From positions 8,123,501 through 8,187,500 of the forward strand of contig CM050651.1 of the NCBI GenBank assembly GCA_027574665.1: a stretch of 64,000 nt of DNA, given 5' to 3'. Source of the DNA: Rhynochetos jubatus. Lineage: Eukaryota > Chordata > Aves > Eurypygiformes > Rhynochetidae. The notes under the pieces are model-generated. The model did not search any database and had not been told where the DNA came from. It saw nothing but the letters and a program-made list of their open reading frames with translations. Numbering within the stretch: position 1 is the stretch's first letter; every line of letters starts with the position of its first letter. Position numbers and translations under genes: made by a program. Below are positions 37,501 through 49,000 of this stretch, piece by piece.

Positions 37501-38159
37501 TTAAAGAAGCTCCAGCTTCTTACCTATGCTGATAAGAGATGCGCTTTGCATTTTCCATTTGCATCAAGACATTTGCCGTGTTGCCCTAACATCAGGGATG
37601 AGGAAAAGGCAGAAATCTGTGACCTGCACAGAGCTGTGGTGCGGCACTCACTGGGCATGGACATGTAGGATGTACTATATTGATGCAGTCATACGTGCAA
37701 CACGCTGAGCAGAGGATAGCTCAGCTTTGTAGTCTAACTCTCACCTCTGCCGAGGCAACAGAGCTAAGACCAGTCCTAGCTACTACAGTACGTGGCTTCA
37801 AAAAACAAGAGGTAGTCACTGTGCATGACAATGGTTGCTCAACGCTTTTTAACATATAGGTCTTTCATTTTTACATGAGAGTAAATGCAGCAGACAGTAC
37901 AAGTAGGCTTGGAAAGAGATTGAAAAATACAGCCTTGAGACTTTTGGGAAAAGATTCATTGAGTTTTGACAGCATTCAGAGATAATGCAAACAGCCCAGA
38001 GGTCTGAGTTATGGCCAAAATTAAATGAATATGATGTTGCTTGTCTAGTCCCACGGGGAGAATTGTCTGTACCTGAGAACCAGTCTGACCTGATCCCAAG
38101 TGAGTCAGAGATGGCGAGAATGGAGGATATTCCCCCAGGTCTCAGGCCGAGACGTTCCC

Positions 38160-38177
38160 TTGACCGTCCATGGTCAA
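38160..38177. promoter_or_regulatory. Everted repeat TTGACC-N6-GGTCAA
   Basis: TTGACC at 38160-38165 and GGTCAA at 38172-38177 are perfect reverse complements separated by GTCCAT. Everted nuclear-receptor half-sites with about this spacing bind some RXR heterodimers. The pairing is exact; function is speculative. Confidence 0.35.
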
Positions 38178-40199
38178 CCCTTTAATATACCAAGGGCTGC
38201 CTGGATGTCAGCAGGTCCCACCACACTGCTGAGCCCCCCCATGCCAATCTGACTACGCACTCTCTCAGGGAAAAGAAGGAAAGCCTTTTTGTTCCCCCTC
38301 ATATCCACCCCATCCTTTTTCCGTAGGATCTGATTTTTATTTTCATTTACCATGCAGTTGGAATGGTGCAGACGGTAGTAGATGGGAAAAGAAAATGCAG
38401 CTTGCGAGGTACAGATGACCTCCTTTATACTTTTCTCTATCGAATAATGATAATATGGGGCAACTTTATTTTTTCCTGTTAGAAGTTTCAACTGCTTTAA
38501 TACTTTGTAACAATTCTCCAGAAAGACTTTTCAGTGTGCTTTTTGCAAACCTGTCTATGTTATCCCTGTTGACGGAAAACCTAAATATCACTGACACCTC
38601 ATCACATCTCTCCCTCTCCCACCATGGACAAGATACCAAAAAGTACTAAGTATTCTTATCTCCTCTATACTGAGACATCACTTAGGTGAAATACATCCAA
38701 AATAAGCATTAGATTGAAAACTCACAAAGAAGAGAAAACTGAGGGAGTTTACTATTACAAACAGATTTGCTGGAGAAAAAATTGCTTCCTGAGGATACCG
38801 CACCAGCCACCCACACAATGTGAGGGAGATTCCTCCATTTGTCCTAAGCTGGAGATGTCTCACCCAGGCTGCCCACCCATCCCCAACCCTTGCAGCACTG
38901 AGCACCCGGAGAGGACACCTGCTGCTCCGACCTTCTTTGCTCTTCGTATCAGTCTGGGACCAGTCAGACAGGGACAGGGCACCTCACGTTGGTCTTAGGC
39001 AGCTCTTCTGCTGAAGAAACCATCTTTTATGATGTGACTTAGATGGGCTGGTTGGGCACAAGAATTAATATTTAATAAATAAAAAATTCACTAAAATGTG
39101 GAAATATCTTCCAATTTTTTTTAAATGTAAAACTAGCTGCACTATACCTTGAAAAATCATCAGGCAGACAACACCAAACCCATCACTTCCATTTGAATGA
39201 GCAGTATTACAGAGACCAAAACCCTTCTGCTCTCCAGTAGTAAGAAAAGTACGTCAAAGCCTTCTTTTCTGCTGCTGAACCACCCATCCATCAGGTTTAC
39301 TTACATCTAAAACCCAGTAATCATACAATTCCTTACAGCCTGTTCCCATATTACAGAAATAATGGTCCAGAACCAAATAATGGAGTAATAATTTAATCTC
39401 AGCTCTTGGATGCTGCCCATGAGCAACGTAAAGAGCAATGATTGCTGCCATGACTGAACTGCATCTGGGCATGCAGTTTGGGGCTATGCACTATCCTGCT
39501 CAGCTATTTGTGAACTCCTGTGGCTCTTTCAACCCACTTGTGCTGCAGAGTAACCCCAGGGTGGCATGCAAAAGATGCGAAGTGCACAGAGAATACTCGG
39601 TGAGCATTATTCCAGCACAGTATTATGAAACGCATAATCTGTCTCCAGCAGCCGTGCAGTTTCAGCTGGAGTAGTGTTTATCAGGTCTAGCGTGGCTGAG
39701 AGCTAGAGGGGACCGAGTAGGCAGCAGCTCTGCATACCACAAGATCGCAGTCAGTCTGATAGGGATGGGGGTTATTCAGAGGAGATAACGTCTTTGGGAG
39801 CAAGGCACCCAACCCTAAATTGTATTTGTAATTTTCTTTAGGGGAAGGAAAAGGATGAAAAAGTTTCAAGGTTTGCAAAAAAAGCCTGCAACTAAAAAAG
39901 TCTGCCTGAAGAAAGCTTAATTTGTGACTTCTGCACCATTCTTCTGTTGTGTGTTTTCCACTGAGTATTGCACACGGCTGAATGACTTCACCCTGCTAGA
40001 ACAAAAGTATGGTGAATATCGAAGTTCAGACAGGGAAAATCCAAATAGCTAGGAGCAAAAGTGCTTGGTCCAGGGGAGAAGCAAAGGCCGACCAGAGCAG
40101 TTCCACACTGGACACAACAAAGTTCGAAAAGCTGAAAAGTCAGCACATGACATAAATGCCATTTTAATGCCATTTTAGTGGCATTAAAAACCATTGTCT

Positions 40200-40263
40200 T
40201 AAAAATATACCCATATATATTCCCACATATATTTTATATAGATCTATACATATATTATATCTA
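40200..40263. repeat. AT-rich simple repeat
   Basis: An interrupted series of ATATAT blocks (ACCCATATATATTCCC, ACATATATTTTATATAG, ACATATATTATATC). It is an impure microsatellite. Confidence 0.8.
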
Positions 40264-40867
40264 CAGATAAAATCAGCATAGTGTGGGCACATGCTAAAGC
40301 ATGGGACTGCTTTTATAAGCTGTGGAGGAAATATGCTAAGTAGTAGCATGAGACTTAAGGCAGCAATAATTCAGGATGAATGGAGTGACGAGTATTATTA
40401 CAAAGGATAGAGGAAGGAGTTGGTGTTCTTAAAGTGGTCTGGTGTCAGTGCTTTAGATTTGGAGCATTTCTGGGAAAATTATTCCAAATGGAAGTGGCAG
40501 AGACCAACAGAGGCTGTTGTCATTGAGGTTAGAGAAATACAGGCACGGAGAAACCTAAGTGTATCAGTGTGGGAATATGGTCTAGCTATCAGCTAGGTAC
40601 CAGGTTGGAGGAATCACATGTAAAGAACAGGCCAGAAAAGACAAGCGAAGTTATACAGATCAAAAGCAGTTTCTTTTTTTTACCAGAAACATAGGTAAGT
40701 GAGGGGAAAACTGATGAAAAATGTTGCTGTATCAGACCACCTTGGGTACAAGAAAAAGGCAAAATTTTATTGTGGTTGCATAGGTATGTTTTATCCATCA
40801 AACTCTTAGTCCACAGTTGATTTAAAGTTCAGAGACTCATAAGTGATAAAAAAGAGCAATACTAAAT

Positions 40868-40898
40868 GAGATATATATGTGTATATATGTGTGTGCGA
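40868..40898. repeat. TA/TG microsatellite-like tract
   Basis: Alternating TA and TG dinucleotides (GATATATATGTGTATATATG then TGTGTG). Potentially length-variable. Confidence 0.8.
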
Positions 40899-41604
40899 AT
40901 AAACAGCTATACACACATAGGCACTGTTTACTTAAATATACTGCTTTCTTATGGAAAGCTTCCTTGAGAACCATCTGTTGCCTGAACTCTGACGATGCTC
41001 TGGCTGAGATCTCATCAGTGACAATAAATCCATCTTCATACCCATTCAATCTTGTCACTGAGTAGAGGATTATGATAACTGATGACTCGTGGGTTAGCAT
41101 CTAGTTCCAAGTGGACAGGTAGTTTGTTTTCTGTGTTAGATCTGTGGATCATGAGAAGAACAGTTTGCAAGCACATATTTTCCATGTAGAGGAGATAATT
41201 CAGCATCTTCTATATTCCAGAGCGTTTCACAGACTGTATAAGCTGTTGTTGCACTGCCACAAATCCGCAGTTACTCCACTGATTTCAGGAAAATTAAATA
41301 TGTCTGGAGCATTTATACATACTCTGTAGCTTTTATGCTTTTCACTTGAGAGTATTGCGTGGGTTTTGCATATTATTTCTTTAAGGGAATTCCTAAGCAT
41401 GTCATAAATCTTTCTCATAAACATGTATATATGGCCAACAAACGCCACAGTTAATTGGTACATGTGCCCGCATTGATACTAAATTTTTCTGAGAAATATG
41501 TGCAGAGGTTTTATTAGTAAAATGTTACAGGAACAATTCAGCCCAGGTACTTGAGGAATTTACTAAGATCACATAAAATGTATTTTGTTTCCTTCAAATA
41601 CGTA

Positions 41605-41665
41605 AGACCTGATCCATAGCCAGCTATGTCAATAGGATTTTTTTCTGCTGACCTTACTGGTACAG
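41605..41665. repeat. Ancient sauropsid interspersed repeat relic
   Basis: ACCTGATCCATAGCC, then TATGTCAATAGGATTTTTTT, then TGCTGACCTTACTGG mirror the widespread pattern 'CCTGATCCAAAGCCC..GAAGTCAATGGGA..' followed by a reverse copy. It appears to be a diverged palindromic element. The family name is not known to me. Confidence 0.4.
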
Positions 41666-42129
41666 AGGTTGCATGAGACATTGGCCTCAGTAGTAAAACT
41701 GGCTCAAGAGTCTCCTTTCTGTCTAAATCTCTTTTTTTCTTTCTATTTGTTCCCATCTTCCTACTTCAGCTCATGACTCCGTCAGTTACTGGCAAATATC
41801 TGTGGCTCGGGAGCAATTATGTCTGAAGGGGGTTTGGCTGCTGAAGCTGGCATAGCGGGACCGTGGCCAGAGTTTCGGCCTTGTGAAACAGTCACTGAAA
41901 CCTCTGTTCAACGTGGTGAGGAAAGGCCACATCTGAACAGCCTAGTACCCTCCATCTGGCAGCAGCCAGGGTTTGAGGGAAACGGGAGGGACGGGTGCAC
42001 CCAAAGCAGGCAGCAAAAGAGAGGTTTGTCAGAAGGGAATTGCTGGTGGATGCTGTCCCACGACATGAGAGATGCTGGGAGGGGCAGGGAGCCTGGCGGT
42101 CACGGTCTCCTGGCTGAGAACACCAGATG

Positions 42130-42520
42130 CACAACTGCCAGAAGCCTATTAAATATTGAAGAGCATTCACCAGGCAGGGGGAAAGCAACATATTGATTGA
42201 CTCATTTTGTTGCTCCAAGGAGAAAGGTTTTGTGGTATGACTTGCAAAAACATTATGCTTTTCTCTGCTCGTGTTCGCGGCAAAGGGAAGTCACGGAAGG
42301 AGGAGGCTCTAATGCAAGCGCGGAGCCATGAAAGCCGCCACGTGGGTATTGATCCTGGTGCCGGTGTTGCGCTGGGTGTCAGTGAGGTTACAGATTGCTC
42401 CTTACAGATTGCTTTTGGCAGCTCCACTGATGTGGAGTGCTCGCTGCATGCAAACAAAAGCTTTGACATTCACTTGGGGGCTGTAAATGACCTGTTGTTA
42501 ATACCGTAACATCTGCATGG
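42130..42520. promoter_or_regulatory. Candidate enhancer with PBX/AP-1/E-box sites
   Basis: A compact non-repetitive block includes TGATTGAC at 42194-42201 (PBX/MEIS-type) overlapping TGACTCA at 42198-42204 (AP-1 consensus), CACGTG at 42339-42344 (E-box), a locally raised CpG content (GTTCGCGGC, AAGCGCGGAG, AAGCCGCCACG) and a tandem TTACAGATTGCT pair at 42388-42413. A 100-codon open frame (42207-42509, plus strand) covers it but resembles no protein I know and has no exon borders. Regulatory function is the better guess. Confidence 0.35.
42388..42413. repeat. Tandem 12-mer TTACAGATTGCT x2
   Basis: Exact copies at 42388-42399 and 42402-42413, period 14, separated by CC. Confidence 0.85.
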
Positions 42521-44780
42521 CAAACATAGGCTGTGTATACCTTTTTTTTTTTTTCTTCCCCTCTTTGGGAAGCTGTAGAAACCCAGAATCTTTCACAAGG
42601 AGAACCTGGGTCCCATGATTATACTTTATGCCCTTGGGTGTCTAAGCAATTGTTTACTGCAATTAGACCCTGACCCTCGGGAAGGTTCATGACCTATTGC
42701 GGGGGGAACATTTTATTCCAAACCCTTCTGTTCAATCAAGGAGCTTTTGATTCTACTAGAAATAATATCTTTCATTGCCAACTGGTCACTAAATGAATTA
42801 TAATGAAAATATAATTATAGTATGCCAGTAACAAAGGTTTAAGATGTTATCAAATTTCACCACTTAAGAATAGTCATTTTTGTGGTGGTGCAATAAATAA
42901 TTACTGGTTTACTGGATGTCTTTTGTTTCAGCAGTAGCAGAGTAATTTTTTTTAACATAAACCAGAGTTTAATCAAAACCACACTCCAGCTTATACTCAT
43001 CCCATGGGTTAATATGTGTTTTCCCACTTGCTTCCAAACTTCAAGTTTACAAAATGTTTCCTTCTTTTTTCCATACCTGCACCCTCACATTCAAACGCCA
43101 TGGCTTGCTACTATTCTTTGTGCACCTAAGGGGTAGACTTCTCTTATCCTGACCAAACCTTTGTGCACTACCTTGCACCCTTCAGGTGAAAATCAGTGTT
43201 GTATATGTGGATCCTCTGTTTTTTTTCTGTCTGTAAGTACAAAAATCACCAGCCTTTATGTCTGTCTCAGGCGACTTTGAATATGCAGCTCAAAAGCTTC
43301 CTGTTTTGCTTAAATGCTCTTTTGACCTTTCTGAATGGCTCTCAACATTTTAAATTTTTTTTTTTTTTTTTTTTTTGGTCCTGCTGAAAGGAAAAAACCT
43401 GAACTTCTTCACTTAACTCTGCCAAAAATACTTCTGACGTGGATAAATAATCTCTGTGGCAGTGAAGTTTGTTTACTTCCCATAACCATTTTCATTTCTG
43501 CAAAGGTCAGGCCTAAACCTGGGCTAATGTAGTCAGGATCCAGGTGGTAAGGGATGGCGCATCACCTAGTAGGTGAGAGGGAAGAAGGGCTCACGTTTTT
43601 ATGTGGTGAAATATTCCTCACTTATTGCCCAGGAGTGACCTGAGATTTCTCAACACCTTCCCCATCATCACATCTCCAAATGACAGTGCCTTGCCAGTGA
43701 CGGCTTTCACAACCAGTGAAAGCAAGCTCAAGGCTGAGACAGTGAATGGGCTCACATGGATGTGCAACCGTAAGCCCAGATTTTCCGTTGCGGTGTTGTA
43801 AGTAGGGGGAGGGGGAAGCAATGGATGCTCTAAAAACTAAATCTGTTTAAGGCAACACATTCATCACTACAGGTCCCCAGGATCTCCCAGTCAAGGGAGA
43901 TCCCAGTTGAGAGATGCTAGCTCCCCAGCTAGGGAGAGCTGCTTCTGGCATCCCCACCTTTGCCTCTTGCCCCACTTCTCTTCCCACCGGCCAGGGCCAA
44001 TCTGCAGAGAAAGGAGAAGCAATTTTGTACAGGCCAGAGCAAACAGTCTGCTGCAGAGACCCCATTTGCCAGCTGACCTGGCTCCCCTCTATTCCCTTTA
44101 TGATGATCTTATTACAGTGGGTCAGAAAACAATTTTTTTCAATTCTTGCTTTAAGCAGTCAGCTCGTCGCTGCTCAAGACACTACCCAGGGACCCAGGGT
44201 CAGGTGTTTCTGTACACTGTTCACACAAGCCAGCTGTGGGACATAAACAACCGGTCCGCAATCACGCACTTGATTGAGAGCTGTGACCTATTTGCTAAGG
44301 CTACAGCAATTACAATTTTAATTAACCTCTGCACTTTCTGCAACCAACAGGTAACTTATTTCACTTATTGACAGAATTAACCAGTTCTCACTCCCATCGT
44401 CATCCATCCCCCGCCCCCCACACACCTGATTTAGAGGCAGGAGACATAAAGAGGGTAGGAAATGTGTACCTCCCTCCTTCCACCCACTCCTCTGCGGATG
44501 GGGTGCCGCCTTCTCCCACTGCTGTCTCTCCAGTACCATTTAACAGGCCACCTCGATTATCTCCTTCAGCCTCTTTAACAGCCTAGGAAAAATGAAAAAT
44601 AAACCTTTAGTCACTCCTCCCTCACAAGCTTGTAACTCCTGATTTTGCCTGCTAATCATTTCCAGACTGGCGCCTTTACATTACTGTGTGAAGACTGCGT
44701 GCTATGTACAGTTTGCCAACCCTGAATCTTAAATCCATGACACTTTTGAGCCATCGAAATACAAAAAGGTATCAGAGGCG
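42521..44780. other. Non-coding unique sequence
   Basis: Contains T13 (42542-42554) and T22 (43355-43376) runs. A 154-codon frame (43907-44371) overlaps a 110-codon frame in another phase and shows no domain. Its 3' part, about 44220-44390, looks like conserved AT-rich DNA (GCAATTACAATTTTAATTAACC) and ends near a donor-like ACAGGTAAC at about 44348-44356, but no acceptor partner was found. Confidence 0.5.
43355..43376. repeat. Homopolymer T22
   Basis: The longest homopolymer in the window. It may be a minus-strand poly(A) remnant, but no retrocopy is recognisable next to it. Confidence 0.9.
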
Positions 44781-44794
44781 TTTTGTGGGGACCC

Positions 44795-44860
44795 AGTACA
44801 GCTCCCACTAAAATCAATGGAAGTTTTCCAGCCCATTTTAATGAAGGTTGGATCAGACTT
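44795..44860. repeat. Ancient sauropsid interspersed repeat relic
   Basis: GCTCCCACTAAAATCAATGG, then AAGTTTTCCAGCCCATTTTA, then ATGAAGGTTGGATCAG follow the recurrent 'CCCATTGAAGTCAATGGGAGTTTTGCCATTGACTTCAATGG...GGATCAGG' layout, two mirrored arms about a GTTTT centre. Homology is by memory of the pattern; the family name is unknown to me. Confidence 0.5.
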
Positions 44861-45179
44861 CCCAGTGTGTAAAAATTACAATTTTCCTGCTCAGATGATT
44901 CCAAAATAGCAGGTTCGCTTCAGCTTTTGAAAATGATACAGCCCTAGACTGAAAATATGAAATTATTATGTAGATAGTCAGATATGGACTCTGACACTTC
45001 AATAAAAGACCTCTTCAAATCTTTCCATACCATTTAATGAAAATAGCTAAATAAGCCACTAAGTGTAATATCTGCTGGAGCATTTCAGGGAAAATAACTT
45101 TTCTTTTTTTGCATAGCAAAAGCAAACAAGGCAAAGCAGGTCACACTGGTAATTAAAAATGATCGTTCCTTTTATCTGT

Positions 45180-45700
45180 CATGAGCTGGATGACTTTTGG
45201 GCTTCCGTCTGAATGGAGCGTAAAATTTCTGCCCTGATGGTTGCTCCTCAGAGTGATACCCTGGAGGGGGCCAGTTCAACCCTGCTCCATCACCCCCAGG
45301 AGAGGAGAGTTTGTTGCCAGCGATAACGCGTTATCATGTTCTCCCCAGGCTGGGAAGGGGCTCCAGCTCTGGGCTGGGCTTCCCCATGCAAACAGCTCTG
45401 CCCCATAAGGGAAGAAGGAGGAGCTGGGAACGGCAGAGCTGGTGCCCAGCGTGCCAGACTGTAACTCCTTTCTTTGGTCTTCCAATTCTCTGTCTTCCCA
45501 GAGGCGCTGAGATATTCTTTCTTTGATCTGGTTCATTTTCACAAATATTTAAGCTGTCTGAGGGGCTCTCGGACCACCTGAGAGCACATGTGGCCCTTGG
45601 GTCCAGCTGCCCTCCAGCAAGGCGAGGAAGTAGCTGTGACCTAGAAAAGGATTTGGGGGATGGTGTGCAGAGGACAACATCAAGCGGCCCGTTCCAAGAC
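45180..45700. other. GC-richer non-coding patch
   Basis: Raised GC with G and C runs and overlapping open frames on both strands (up to 128 codons). I find no domain or CpG island. It contains the perfect palindrome GATAACGCGTTATC at 45322-45335. Confidence 0.5.
45322..45335. promoter_or_regulatory. 14-bp palindrome GATAACGCGTTATC
   Basis: A perfect self-complementary site carrying two inverted GATAA cores around a CGCG centre. GATA factors bind GATAA, and the two CpGs are unusual for the local background. The palindrome is certain; binding is inferred. Confidence 0.45.
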
Positions 45701-45709
45701 TGATTAGAA

Positions 45710-46060
45710 TTTCTCAACAAAAGATAAAAGTTCCTTAATCATTCTTCAAGGTTAAGAGGTTCACGTTGTATTCCCATGTGCTCTGACCTTCTCTAATTAG
45801 CATGCAGTTGGTATTTCACATCTGAAATATGAATAAGCTATTCATTATCATCACAGCCATTATTCTTCTGCAAGCCACCAGAAAGAAAAAGTTGCTTCTT
45901 TTCACAGCAGACAAGGTCAATCTACTCTATCAGTTGACTAAGCCTGAATAATGTATAAACTGCTTTTCACAGCAGGCTTCCTCAGCTGAGCAGGTGATAA
46001 GCAGTGCATATCCATAAGGATGGCCAGCCAGAAAAGATAATCTACTGTTTGGGAATACTT
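45710..46060. promoter_or_regulatory. Candidate conserved developmental enhancer
   Basis: An AT-rich non-repetitive block with CTCTAATTAGCATGC (homeodomain plus octamer-like), two adjacent perfect inverted repeats (TATTTCA-CATC-TGAAATA at 45812-45829 and ATGAATA-AGC-TATTCAT at 45829-45845), TATCATCACAGCCATTATTC, AGCCTGAATAATG, and repeated TTTTCACAGCAG phrases at about 45899-45910 and 45964-45975. The motif density and lack of decay signatures make this the strongest enhancer candidate of the right half. Conservation was not testable. Confidence 0.4.
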
Positions 46061-49000
46061 TTGCCATGAAGTATTTGCTACCTCTGCTACAGTATCACCT
46101 GAAGGAGTGGGCCTTTGCAGATGATAGAAACCTGAGTCTATTATCTCTTTACTTCAATCCCTTCTCTTTAATAAGGTGGGAGTTATGATGCAGTCCATAG
46201 CTGACAGTGAAAATATAAGAACTGGGATTTCATAGCAGGAAATATTTTTTTTTTCCTCATGGTTGGTATCAGCAATGTCTGCGTTCGGTGCCAAGATGTA
46301 GTGAGCCTGGTAAAGCTTGTAGGGAGAGGGAACAACTTTCATTAGGCCAGGTAAAATAGGTGAAAAAAACAGATGAATTTCTGGGCACAGGAGCCTTTCT
46401 GGAGGTTAGCAAAACTTGCTCAATTTTGTTGATGTTTCTCTGTAGGCCTGAGGAAGGGTTTGTGTGCCTAAGAGCTTGTCCGTTTTTTGAAGCTGTATCG
46501 CTTCACTCAAAATACTCTCTTACCTCTCCATTCAAACTACCTCTGTAAGTCCTTAGGGTATCATGACACAACACCATTACTGTTAATTGCATTAACTCAT
46601 CTCGCATAATGAGAATTAATGAGAATTCTGCCACTGTGAAGACAGTCAAGAGTACAGTATAGCACTAAAGACATCCTTAGCATTTTTCTACTTGTTTGAT
46701 GCTATTTCTATTAAATTTATTAATGTAATTATGGGACATACATATGGAACACATACATGCACTAATCACTTTTTCCTGCTTCTGGTGATGAAGTTCTTTG
46801 CTTCCAGATGTGTTTTAGAAGAAGGATTTCATATGAAATGGTTGCATCACTGGTTGTTTATTTCTTCACTTAAAGAAGTGAAGATTGTGTGGTTTTTACT
46901 CAGGCACTTTGCTCAGTAGCTTCAGTCTATGGCACAAGGTGGGCCTTCCCTACTGAAAAAAAACATCTTCAAAAACATTATTTACAGCCAGCTTTCGGAT
47001 TCTGTAATGACAAATCCAAAACCATTTCTATCTACAGTATGAGAAAAGATCTTACATTTTTTTAAGTCTGTCTTAATGATTTTCCAAACACTGAGAAATT
47101 GTATGTTATTATACAACATAAAATGTGCTCGGTTCTTTAATTACACGCATTTTTTAACAGTTTTGCTAAAATGTCTGTACATGGCTTTGTATCATCTTGG
47201 AAAGTGATTACGTATGAAAGACAAAGTCAAGGATCATAACGACACATACGCTTTATACTTTGCCTGGTACATGAGTTTCCACAGCACTGTCAGAAATCTT
47301 AGGCACTTCCTTAGACATCTTTATTAGACTCTTGGCCTCAAGTGAGCAGATGAGGGGTAAAGCTGAGTATCTCTTTACATGACATGCTCACTAGGAGGAA
47401 TCCCAGAGCAGTATTCTAACAAACACAGGTATTACTCTGATGATCAACATAGGTGGGTATGGTGGCCCATGCAATCAAAAAATCACATCTGAAAACTGAA
47501 AACCATCCTCCTACCATTTGCTCTGTAAGTTTTGCCCTCACAGGGGTTTTGGAACCACAAAACGGTGTGAACGTATTTATATTTACTGTGCTCCCACAGT
47601 TCTCTACTTTGATAAGCAGAGGAGAATTTACAGGTACAGAATGTGTATGTACCATTTCCACGTAGTATACCAGCATGGTTTTGGAGGAGCACTTTAAAAG
47701 CTGTTCACTCGCTGACTGATGTGTTTGTGTGTAGCTCAAATTTCTGGTATTTGCATGCACACTAGGCTAATCAGGGAACCAAAGCTAATGGATGCAAGAG
47801 GTGTCTGTTTAATGTCTACGTGGCTGACCGGGGAAAGGTTGCCATACGTGAATCATTAGCGTATCACATTTAGCACCATTGATGTAATGCCTCTGGAGAA
47901 GCCATATTTTCCCTTTCCTGAAGAAAAGGAAAAAACACATGAAGGGCCTTTTGGGATGCTTATTTGAACACTGTTTTACCTGTATCCACACCGAATTTCA
48001 AATACAAGTAGTTTCTACCAGTGGAACAACCACCAGAGGAGAGATGTAATTATATGTGTTACATGTATGTGTTTCTAATTCCATTTTTTGCCTAGCCTGC
48101 CAGCAACAAGTATTTTCTCTACCTATCTTAATCTAGTCTTTTGTCTGTATCACATTCACCCCTGTGTTGTGTGAGCACCATTTTCCTTTCGGCATGAACT
48201 CACGGCTGTTTCACAGCGAAGGAGCAGACAATATACTAGCTCTGTACACATATCTTCACGTGTGTGCTGAGCAGCCCAGGCTAGGCTGCTGGTTGCTTCA
48301 AACGATGCTAGTGAGGTTGCATGGGCAACTGCATTAGTCCAGGATGAAGTAGTGCAAGTTCCCTGTCTCAGTTACTGCCTGCAGATAACCCCAAGTGGAA
48401 ATCTGTGAGGGAAGCGCTTGTGTCCAGCCATCTTCCACTGAAATACTGTTCAGACTGGCTTCCCTCCATGCTGACCACAGCGGGAATATATTGTCTCTCT
48501 TTAGTTTTGTTTTCGTTTGGTTTTTTTTTTAAGAAATATGCTAAAATCTAAAATGCTAACCCAGATGCATCCTCCATCCAGAATTATTTAACGTTTTGTT
48601 TCAATGTGTTTTGATTTTAGAGATATGTTAAACCATTGCAGTTTCAAGGATTTTCTTTTCTTCCTGTTTTCTCTAAGTTGCCCTGAAACCTTAATCCAAA
48701 TTTAAACTTTTTGATTTTGCCAGAGATTAACCTCCATAAAGCCCTAATTTGTTACAAATGGAAATCAAAGACAAGGTTGAGTAAGTTGACTGAATTGCTT
48801 AATTCCTCAGTGACTAGCAGTGACTCTACCTGTAAAAGTCTGATGCCACCAGATTTGCTGGTGTCCTGATATCTCTGCAGTTATCCCTTTAGGGATGATG
48901 AGTTTAAGGTCAGCAGAAGGTAAAGTCCTCAGAGGTCACACAACTGCAATCCCGCTTGGAGGAGTTGTTTAAATCTTCCCTGAAATTCCATTGTTATCCA

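Larger units (their letters stand above)
33106..41600. other. Non-coding unique sequence
   Basis: No supported gene in this 8.5-kb stretch. Open frames of up to about 105 codons occur on both strands without domains. Small features are a 7-bp hairpin at 34514-34535, a purine-rich tract at 35885-35930, an everted repeat at 38160-38177, an AT microsatellite-like tract at 40200-40263 and a TA/TG tract at 40868-40898. Positions 36543-36575 (GAGCCAAATCCTTTCCC then AAGTCAATAAG) may be another ancient sauropsid repeat relic. Confidence 0.55.

Noticed and set aside
43355..43376. T22 run as the tail of a processed pseudogene
   Set aside because: No coding relic on the minus strand next to it and no flanking direct repeat seen.
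43907..44371. 154-codon frame ending near a donor-like CAG|GTAAC
   Set aside because: A second open frame runs through the same bases in another phase; no acceptor, no domain, no recognisable protein.
48895..48950. Possible MIR SINE core
   Set aside because: Only one short phrase (AGAGGTCACACAAC) resembles MIR; the flanks do not align to the remembered consensus.
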